A DNA stretch of 64,000 nt from a bacterium. Its GTDB lineage: Bacteria > Cyanobacteriota > Vampirovibrionia > Gastranaerophilales > UBA9971. The position numbers were made by a program, and so were the translations under genes. Under the pieces are notes generated by a model, which was not told where the DNA came from, made no database searches, and saw nothing but the letters and a program-made list of their open reading frames with translations. This document shows, piece by piece, positions 57,580 to 64,000 of the stretch. The stretch is taken from the NCBI GenBank assembly GCA_037147175.1, contig JBAWVS010000005.1:1-64000 (forward strand), written 5' to 3'. Each line of letters starts with the position of its first letter. Positions within the stretch are counted from its first letter, which is position 1.

Positions 57580-58866
57580 CTAAAATAAAATACCTGCGAT
57601 TGTTGCAGAGAGATAAGAAGCCAAAGTTCCGCAAATCAAAGCCTTAAACCCTAATTTTGCCAGATCAGCCCTTCTGTTTGGAGCCAATTCACCAATTCCT
57701 CCCACTTGAATAGCGATAGAACTGAAATTTGCAAACCCGCAAAGAGCAAAGCTTGCTATAACTATTGACTTTGGAGAAAGGACAGCAGCAGTTCCTTTAA
57801 TCATAGGCACAAGGTTTAAATAAGCCACAAACTCATTAATCACCATTTTAGTTCCCATTAAAGAGCCTACTGTTGCTGATTCATGCCATGGAACACCCAT
57901 TAACCATGCAAGTATTGAAAAAATTCTTCCTAAAATACCGCTAAGGCTTAAATGATGCAGATCAATTCCGACAAAGCCCAAAGAAAGTCCAATATTTGCC
58001 GAAACAGTCCCTATGCAGCCTAAAACAGCATCTATCATATTAATAAGCGCAATAAGCCCGATAAGCATTGCAATTACGTTTATTGAAATTCTCATTCCTT
58101 CGCTTGCGCCATGAGCTATTGCATCCAGAAGGTTTGCACTTGTTTTCTTTACTTCAAGTTTAATTTTTCCTTTAGTTTCCGATTCCTGTGTTTCGGGAAA
58201 AACAAGTTTTGAAATCACTAAAGCGCCGGGAGCCGCCATAACGCTGGCTGCAAGAAGATATTCCGCAGGAACGCCCATCGAAATATAAACAGCCATAACT
58301 CCGCCGGCTATACACGCCATGCTTCCAGCCATTGAAGCAAGAAGCTCTGAATTTGTCATACTTGCCACATAAGGTTTAATAAGTATTTGAGCTTCCACCT
58401 GTCCTACAAATGCGCTTGCGGCATTTGAAAGTGCTTCACTTCCGCTGACACCCATAATTTTATAGACAATTTTAGCGACAAAGGCAACTACTTTTTGCAT
58501 TAAGCCTATATGATAAGCAACATTTACAAGAACAGCAACAAAAATTATTGTCGGAATAAGCTTGAATGAAAAAACAAAACCGTTTCCCGATCCGAGAACT
58601 TTTTCAAGAAGCGGCTGATTTGCGAGACTTCCAAAGACAAAATCTCCGCCTTTGCTTGCAAAAGCAAGAAGATAGCCTATTCCTTCTCCAAGTTTTCCGA
58701 ATATAAATTTTCCCCACGAGGTTTTAAGCACAAAAACAGCAATCAATAATTGAAGAGAAAGACCTGAAATTATAGTTCTCCAGTTAATCGCCTTTTTATT
58801 GTTTGACATAAGATAAGCAATACCGAGAATAACAATAATTCCAAAAATTCCAAAAAATCTACCCAA
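57580..58866 (-). CDS. nupC: Concentrative nucleoside transporter (NupC/CNT family)
   Basis: Inner-membrane ion-coupled nucleoside importer, 428 residues. The N-terminal gate region is followed by the nucleoside-site G-Q-V-E-A-Q, the N-A-A-S-A-F-V loop and, near the C-terminus, A-L-C-G-F-A-N-F-S-S-I-A-I-Q. The arrangement of roughly ten helices and two re-entrant loops matches CNT proteins. The start is TTG with AGAGGG seven bases before. It follows metW by about 88 bases on the same strand. The specific nucleoside is not determined. Confidence 0.93.
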   Translation of the reverse strand: MGRFFGIFGIIVILGIAYLMSNNKKAINWRTIISGLSLQLLIAVFVLKTSWGKFIFGKLGEGIGYLLAFASKGGDFVFGSLANQPLLEKVLGSGNGFVFSFKLIPTIIFVAVLVNVAYHIGLMQKVVAFVAKIVYKIMGVSGSEALSNAASAFVGQVEAQILIKPYVASMTNSELLASMAGSMACIAGGVMAVYISMGVPAEYLLAASVMAAPGALVISKLVFPETQESETKGKIKLEVKKTSANLLDAIAHGASEGMRISINVIAMLIGLIALINMIDAVLGCIGTVSANIGLSLGFVGIDLHHLSLSGILGRIFSILAWLMGVPWHESATVGSLMGTKMVINEFVAYLNLVPMIKGTAAVLSPKSIVIASFALCGFANFSSIAIQVGGIGELAPNRRADLAKLGFKALICGTLASYLSATIAGILF

Positions 58867-58954
58867 CTTCTAACCCTCTATTTCTCTAATTATGGCTATT
58901 TTACTATTTGATTCTTGTAATAACAAGGAAATGTTTTCAAAACGGGTTTTCTTT

Positions 58955-59611
58955 TTAGAGTGAGCATATATAAATAGCTTCTTCTGCATAACAATTCGGG
59001 AAAATATTATGAAAAATATCCCTTTTAACCTTCGCTTTATTCATGTAAATTTCTTTTAAAATTTCAATTTGTCTTTTCTGACAAAACTCTTTAAAATCAT
59101 TTATGGTTAAAAGATGGATATTAGGGGTATTGAACCATTCAAAAGGAAGTATATTCGACTTCGGCATTCTTCCTGCCAGAGTTAAATAAAGCCGCACACG
59201 CCAGTAAGCGAAATTGGGGAAGCTTATAACAGCTTTTTTCCCGACACGAAGCATTTCCTGTATTACATAATCCGGTCTGTGGGTACATTGAAGCGTTCTG
59301 TTGAGAATTACGTAATCAAAAGACTTATCCTGATAATCTTTTAGCCCTTCATCAACATCTCCCTGAAAAACTGATAATCCTTTTTCAATACATTTGATTA
59401 TATTATCTTCATTGATTTCAACGCCTCTGCCCTTAACATTTTTCTTGTCTTTAAGAAGCTTTAAAAGCTCTCCGTCTCCGCAACCAAGGTCAAGAACTTT
59501 TGCTTCAGGTTCTATCATTTGCATAATAATGTCATAATTGACATGAAGCCCCTGTGAGGTTTCATAATGCTGTCTTGCTTTTTTGTTATCTCGTGAAATT
59601 ATTTTTGTCAT
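58955..59611 (-). CDS. metW: Methionine biosynthesis protein MetW
   Basis: A 218-residue methyltransferase-fold protein of the MetW family, which supports homoserine O-acyltransferase in methionine synthesis. Motif I is L-D-L-G-C-G-D-G-E-L-L (about 41-51). L-N-R-T-L-Q-C-T, I-S-F-P-N-F-A-Y-W and the P-F-E-W-F-N-T-P-N-I-H-L-L-T segment are characteristic. MetX normally lies beside it but is absent here. It is the last gene of a minus-strand cluster after lysC and a phosphoesterase lipoprotein, which fits the aspartate-to-methionine route. Confidence 0.92.
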   Translation of the reverse strand: MTKIISRDNKKARQHYETSQGLHVNYDIIMQMIEPEAKVLDLGCGDGELLKLLKDKKNVKGRGVEINEDNIIKCIEKGLSVFQGDVDEGLKDYQDKSFDYVILNRTLQCTHRPDYVIQEMLRVGKKAVISFPNFAYWRVRLYLTLAGRMPKSNILPFEWFNTPNIHLLTINDFKEFCQKRQIEILKEIYMNKAKVKRDIFHNIFPNCYAEEAIYICSL

Positions 59612-59624
59612 TGGTTTTCATTCT

Positions 59625-60629
59625 CTAATAATAAAAGATTTTTGTTTTACTTATTTTATCGCCTTCCTGAAAGTTTAGAACTTTATTAGGATTCTCGTTA
59701 TTAAATATTTTCGCATAATTTGTTTTTACAATAATGTTTTTTGCTTTTTTAATAATTTGTTTGAAAGTTATATCTTTATTTTCTACCTCAACCCTGTCAG
59801 GGTATATTTTTAAAATTTTATACTGATTTGGATAGGTTACAACAGAAGGAAGAGAAATAAAAAGCTTCCCGTTTAAGTTCTTGGCGGCATAATTGTGATG
59901 ATGCCCGCTTAAAACCAATTTTACCTGCGGATATTTGTTTATAACAGTTAAAAATTCATCAGCATTTTCCAGAACAAAGTTTTTCTGTGCTGTTTTGTTG
60001 GAAACTGCTGCTTGAAAAGCAGGATGATGCATAACAATCATAGTAAACTTGTCAGGGTTGGATTTTAAAATATCATCAAGCCATGAAAGTTCTTCAGGTG
60101 GTATTTTCCCTTCAAACTTGTTTTCAACAGAAGTATCCAGACCTATTAAAAGAGTATTATTAGCAAGTTGTTTACTCCAGTATGTTAAATCAGGATTTTC
60201 AAAACCGTTTCTCCTGAATTCAGCGCAAAAATCCTGTTTTGTATAACTTTCTTTCAGGTCAGAATCTCTATCTCCAAGTATTGAAAAATAATTTACGTTT
60301 ATATCTTCAATACTGTCAAGAAAAAGAGGTAAATCACTTAACGTATTATCGTCATTTTCCGTCAAATCACCGCCGAAAACCACAAAATCAAGATTGGGAA
60401 CAGTTTTTATACTTTTAATGACATCCTGAAAAATAACAAAACTTTCTTTATAAAGAATCCAATCTTCATTTTCTTTGAATGAAACATGCGTATCGGGAAG
60501 AAAAATCATTTTAAAAGGTTTAAAATTTTGCTGTTGTGCTTGAACTTTAATTGGCATAGAAAAGCATCCTGACAGTACAAATAAAACCGTCAAAAACAAA
60601 TAATACTTTAAAAAACGCTTTAAGTTCAT
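59625..60629 (-). CDS. Calcineurin-like phosphoesterase lipoprotein
   Basis: A 334-residue extracytoplasmic phosphoesterase. The N-terminus is a lipoprotein signal: basic start, hydrophobic core and the lipobox L-S-G-C with Cys22. The metal-site motifs are F-L-P-D-T-H, G-G-D-L-T-E-N, G-D-R-D (in place of the usual GNHD), M-H-H-P and S-G-H-H-H-N. The substrate is unknown. It lies between lysC and metW with gaps of 27 and 13 bases, so it may share their transcript, though a link to methionine synthesis is not obvious. Confidence 0.88.
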   Translation of the reverse strand: MNLKRFLKYYLFLTVLFVLSGCFSMPIKVQAQQQNFKPFKMIFLPDTHVSFKENEDWILYKESFVIFQDVIKSIKTVPNLDFVVFGGDLTENDDNTLSDLPLFLDSIEDINVNYFSILGDRDSDLKESYTKQDFCAEFRRNGFENPDLTYWSKQLANNTLLIGLDTSVENKFEGKIPPEELSWLDDILKSNPDKFTMIVMHHPAFQAAVSNKTAQKNFVLENADEFLTVINKYPQVKLVLSGHHHNYAAKNLNGKLFISLPSVVTYPNQYKILKIYPDRVEVENKDITFKQIIKKAKNIIVKTNYAKIFNNENPNKVLNFQEGDKISKTKIFYY

Positions 60630-60656
60630 ATTTTTATTCCGGAATTCGCAAAAAAT

Positions 60657-61907
60657 TTAACTTGCCTGAACTTTATCAAGATCTATATTTTCGTCATCCA
60701 GCTCAAACTTTGTATGAAGGGCCTTTATGGCATCATTAGCCCTTTCTTTATCAACAAGGCAGCTGATTTTAATTTCACTTGTAGCAATCATCTTAATATT
60801 GATATTTTCATCAGCTAAAGCTTCAAACATATCGGCGGCAATCCCCGGTCTGTCAATCATTCCTGCGCCTACAATGCTGATTTTTGAAATATTATTATCT
60901 ACTACAATTTCTTTTGCTTTTAAAATTTGTTTAATATCTTGAAGCACTACAAGAGCTTTGCTTAAATCTGCTTCATCAACAGTAAACGCAATATTATTAG
61001 CATTATCTTCTTCAAGCGACTGAATAATCATATCAACGCTTATGTTGTTTTTTGAAAGAACTCCAAAAACTTTTGCCGCAATACCGGGCTGATCCGGCAC
61101 TTTCAAAAGAGCTATTCTTACCTGTGAATCGTCTGCTGCAACACCACTAACCGCTCTATAAATTTCCATTTCTTCCACTCCTAAAATTAAAGTTCCGGGA
61201 TCGTCAAGATAAAAACTGCTTCTTACCCTCATAGGGACATTAAATTGATTTGCTGTTTCAACTGATCTCGGATGAAGTACATTAGCTCCAACTCTTGCCA
61301 ATTCAAGCATTTCTATATACGAAATCCGATCAAGCCTGCTTGCTTTTGGAACACATCTGGGGTCAGCAGAATAAACAGCTCTCACGTCAGTATAAATATC
61401 ACACCTGTCAGCTTTTAAAGCTGCTGCAATGGCAACTGCCGATGTATCAGAGCCGCCTCTTCCGAGTGTTGTAATTTCTCCTTCCAGAGTTACACCCTGA
61501 AATCCTGCAACTACAACTATTTTTCCTTTATTTAAATTTTCTTCAAGCTTGTCTGTTTTAATATCAATAATTCGAGCCTTTGAATGAACGCTTTCAGTAA
61601 GAATTCCAACTTGAGAAGCAATAAGACTTACCGCAGGAAAGCCTGCTTCCTGAATAGCCATAGTCAAAAGGGCTATAGTAACTTGCTCTCCAGTGGAAAG
61701 AAGCATATCCATCTCTCTGTTATCAGGTTTTTGCGAAATTTCTCCCGCCAGTTTCACAAGATAATCCGTTGTGTGTCCCATCGCAGAAACAACAGCCACA
61801 ACTTTATTTCCGTTTTTATATTCTTTTATTACAGCGTTAGCAACATTTTTGATTTTTTGAGAATCTGCTACTGATGTTCCGCCAAATTTTTGAACTACAA
61901 TGCCCAT
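60657..61907 (-). CDS. lysC: Aspartate kinase
   Basis: Phosphorylates aspartate at the start of lysine, threonine, methionine and diaminopimelate synthesis. The kinase domain (about 1-245) begins G-I-V-V-Q-K-F-G-G-T-S-V-A and contains G-F-Q-G-V and G-R-G-G-S-D-T-S-A-V. Two ACT domains (about 265-335 and 345-410) are expected to bind lysine or threonine for feedback control. I take the ATG at 61907, as the 14-residue extension in a longer reading is only lysine/glutamate rich. The length of 416 is typical of the monofunctional enzyme. First gene of a three-gene cluster with the lipoprotein and metW. Confidence 0.96.
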   Translation of the reverse strand: MGIVVQKFGGTSVADSQKIKNVANAVIKEYKNGNKVVAVVSAMGHTTDYLVKLAGEISQKPDNREMDMLLSTGEQVTIALLTMAIQEAGFPAVSLIASQVGILTESVHSKARIIDIKTDKLEENLNKGKIVVVAGFQGVTLEGEITTLGRGGSDTSAVAIAAALKADRCDIYTDVRAVYSADPRCVPKASRLDRISYIEMLELARVGANVLHPRSVETANQFNVPMRVRSSFYLDDPGTLILGVEEMEIYRAVSGVAADDSQVRIALLKVPDQPGIAAKVFGVLSKNNISVDMIIQSLEEDNANNIAFTVDEADLSKALVVLQDIKQILKAKEIVVDNNISKISIVGAGMIDRPGIAADMFEALADENINIKMIATSEIKISCLVDKERANDAIKALHTKFELDDENIDLDKVQAS

Positions 61908-62046
61908 GTCTCTTTCTTTCTCTTTTTTATTTATTTTTCTTTTTTCCAATGTCTCAAAATACGACTTTAAGTTGAAAAATTAATTCAATTTAAATTATAT
62001 TACACCCATTATTCTTTAATTGTAACAAATTATAAATAAATAATTA

Positions 62047-63888
62047 TTAATTTTCAAAATCGATAATATCGTTTAAACTCTTATCGCTTCCAAGTTTTGT
62101 TAAACTTTTATTCAGATAAATATGAATAAGTTCCTTTTTTTCGGGGTATTCATTGTTTAATCTTCTGAATTCATGTTCAAAAACTTCAAAATCGCCTTGT
62201 TTAGCTTTTATATAAGCAATATTAGCTAAGCTGTCAATATGATCAGGCTCGATTTCAATAACTTTATTGAAAAAATCCGCTGCCTGCGCTAAATAATTAT
62301 CATCATTATAATAATCAGACATTTCAAGATAAGTTCCTCCCAGAAGAAAAAGAGCCGGAACGAAATTCGGAACTTTAAAAAGCACTTCATAAAAGACAGG
62401 CAGTGCTTCATCAAAATTTTTCAGTCTTATTAAAGCTTCACCTTTGCCAATATATGCAGGCAGTAGGTCAGATTTAATTTTTAAGGCATTATTAAATTTT
62501 TCTATTGCATCTTTCAAGGCCTTATTGTCTTTAGAAAGAATTATTCCGTAAATCATGCATACCTGTGCTGAATTCGGTGCTATTTTATAAGCTCTTCTTA
62601 TTTTTCTTATTGCTTCTTTTTCATTTCCGATTTCATTAAGAGCCACAGCATAACCAACATGAGCATCCAGATGGTCGGGATCTTCGTTTATAGCTTTTTG
62701 ATAGTACTCTATCGCGCTGTTATAATCGTTTAAGAGGCTATAAGCTGACGCTATCAAGTAATTTGCGTCCGTTTTTTTTAAATTAAATTTTGAAGCTTCT
62801 TTGTATCTTTCTATAGCAAGTGAGTTATTGCCTTTAAGGCTTGCGATACTACCTAATTTGATATAAGCGTCTATATAACGCGAATCTTTTTCGATTAAAG
62901 TGAGAAGCATTTCTTCAGCTTTGTCTAACTCGCCTGTTTCCGCAAGAGAAAGAGCCAGATAATACATTGCCTGTGTTTGATCAGGTTTGATTTCAATTGA
63001 TTTATTAAGCTTATTGATTACTTCAAAATGTTCGCCGTATTTTTGAAGTGTAATTCCCCAACAAAGATAAAGCTGTGCATTTTCAGGGTTTATTTTTTCA
63101 GCAATTTTATAATATTCGATAGCTTTATCATACTTTTTCATTTCAGTTAAAATTTCAGCCATGTTAAGCTGAAAATCTATTTTTGACGGAATCATATCTA
63201 CAGCCATTTTGCCTTTTTCATAGGCTTCTTCAAGCCGTTTCCGCTTTAAAAGAGACATAGACCAATAATACCAGGCATCAGGATTATTAGGATGAATTTT
63301 TGTGCATAAAACAAATTTTTCTATAGCTTCTTCATCTCTTTCCAACTCAACCAGTACTACTCCCCAGAGGAAAAGTGCCTGATGAGATCTCGGGCTGAGA
63401 GTTATAGCTTTTTTAAATTTTGTTTCCGCAAGTTGCTTTTGATTTTGCCTTGCAAGAGCGATTCCCCAATTAACATAAATTTCGGCATTTTTAGAATTTA
63501 AATCAAGCGCTTTTTGATACATTTCTTCTGCCTGTTGAAATTTTCCTGTTTCAACGAGGGCGGCTCCCCATAAAGCATAAGATTTTGTGCATTTCGGATC
63601 AATTTGTAATGCTTTTCTGAACTTTTCTATAGCTTCATCATATTTTCCCTGTGTAGCAAGGGCTATTCCCCAGTTATTAAAGCTTTCCGGCGTTTTGGGG
63701 ATCATATAGGTTGATGATTCAAATTTTTCCATTGCCTTATCTACTTCTCCGGAATTTGCAAGATAAATTCCCCAGTTGACAAAGGCTCTGGAAGGTATAA
63801 CAACTTCTTTTGTAACCGCTTTATAGCTGGAAATCGAATTATTAAATTTTAAAACTTTGTCGACAAATTTTTTTATAAATTTTAACAT
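62047..63888 (-). CDS. Long tetratricopeptide-repeat protein
   Basis: A 613-residue protein made almost wholly of about 15 TPR units from residue 30 on. The repeats follow the N-W-G-I-A-L-A...G-K-Y-D-E-A-I-E-K-F-x-K-A-L-x-I-x-P pattern, many with W-G in place of the usual Y-N at positions 4-5. The start chosen, ATG 63888, has GGAG upstream; a longer reading from 63996 adds a hydrophobic stretch without a ribosome site. No signal peptide is seen in the chosen form. It is likely a protein-interaction scaffold; the partner is unknown. Confidence 0.9.
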   Translation of the reverse strand: MLKFIKKFVDKVLKFNNSISSYKAVTKEVVIPSRAFVNWGIYLANSGEVDKAMEKFESSTYMIPKTPESFNNWGIALATQGKYDEAIEKFRKALQIDPKCTKSYALWGAALVETGKFQQAEEMYQKALDLNSKNAEIYVNWGIALARQNQKQLAETKFKKAITLSPRSHQALFLWGVVLVELERDEEAIEKFVLCTKIHPNNPDAWYYWSMSLLKRKRLEEAYEKGKMAVDMIPSKIDFQLNMAEILTEMKKYDKAIEYYKIAEKINPENAQLYLCWGITLQKYGEHFEVINKLNKSIEIKPDQTQAMYYLALSLAETGELDKAEEMLLTLIEKDSRYIDAYIKLGSIASLKGNNSLAIERYKEASKFNLKKTDANYLIASAYSLLNDYNSAIEYYQKAINEDPDHLDAHVGYAVALNEIGNEKEAIRKIRRAYKIAPNSAQVCMIYGIILSKDNKALKDAIEKFNNALKIKSDLLPAYIGKGEALIRLKNFDEALPVFYEVLFKVPNFVPALFLLGGTYLEMSDYYNDDNYLAQAADFFNKVIEIEPDHIDSLANIAYIKAKQGDFEVFEHEFRRLNNEYPEKKELIHIYLNKSLTKLGSDKSLNDIIDFEN

Positions 63889-64000
63889 CCACTCCACTCG
63901 GATTTTTGTATTATTATTGTTTATAGCTATATAAATAAAATTAATTAACTTGAATTGCCAGATAGTTGAAATCCACATTAATATTGGTATTGTCATTCTG
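63889..64000. other. Region upstream of the TPR gene at the window edge
   Basis: AT-rich sequence that should hold the TPR gene promoter. I see no supported gene. The minus-strand frame is open through here but lacks a ribosome site. Confidence 0.35.

Noticed and set aside
57419-57634. 71-residue minus-strand ORF overlapping repeat B and nupC
   Set aside because: It reads through the dispersed repeat and part of nupC in another frame, with a low-complexity K/R/T composition.

Overview
The window is an AT-rich bacterial chromosome segment packed with housekeeping genes on both strands. It carries no rRNA, tRNA, CRISPR array, prophage or intact insertion sequence that I can see. The cell looks diderm: it has KdsA (KDO synthesis), a dTDP-rhamnose set, UDP-sugar epimerases, a lipobox protein, a type IV pilin-like protein and chemoreceptors. 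The F1 beta and epsilon genes (atpD-atpC) stand alone with no other ATP synthase genes beside them, which is the cyanobacterial split arrangement. With no photosynthesis genes, an RpaB/OmpR-like regulator and an HpsJ-like membrane protein, the best guess is a non-photosynthetic relative of Cyanobacteria (Melainabacteria/Vampirovibrionia type). This placement is inference.

Layout. 0-5.3 kb: end of a chemoreceptor gene, then gyrB and glmS (minus). 5.6-10.7 kb: two small DUF378-like membrane proteins, a degraded GspE/PilB-type ATPase, atpD-atpC, a 71-residue unknown and gatD. 10.7-14.3 kb: dnaA, yraN and prfB with its programmed +1 frameshift. 14.3-21.6 kb: two unrelated metallophosphoesterases, a PLP decarboxylase, an SDR and a chemoreceptor. 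21.9-27.4 kb: pheT, a signal-less subtilase and dnaX. 27.5-29.9 kb: rfbC-rfbB-rfbD. 30.0-33.2 kb: marR-emrA-emrB with a candidate operator. 33.2-36.0 kb: response regulator-pepA and a pilin. 36.3-41.5 kb: kdsA, two hexose-phosphate mutases, an EF-hand protein, and a ferredoxin whose ribosome binding site is buried in a 21-bp perfect hairpin. 41.5-44.6 kb: a TPR protein, UDP-xylose synthase and galE. 44.8-50.1 kb: leuS, a histidine kinase, an LD-carboxypeptidase and an HpsJ-like protein. 50.1-57.2 kb: a HEAT-like protein ending in an anthrax-lethal-factor-like zinc protease domain, a CHASE2-GGDEF cyclase, a methyltransferase, a duplicated RWYD protein, folE2 and a small unknown. 57.3-64 kb: dispersed repeats, nupC, lysC-phosphoesterase lipoprotein-metW, and a long TPR protein.

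The genes fit a free-living or host-associated cell with envelope polysaccharide synthesis, chemotaxis and peptidoglycan amidation and recycling. The most unusual signal is a short N-terminal S-F-x-G motif shared by four otherwise unrelated proteins. Two of these (a 5'-nucleotidase-type enzyme and the lethal-factor-like protease) would be expected outside the cytoplasm but show no Sec signal. Other points of interest are the ferredoxin hairpin, the degenerate secretion ATPase, a possible small RNA beside dnaA and two families of dispersed palindromic repeats.
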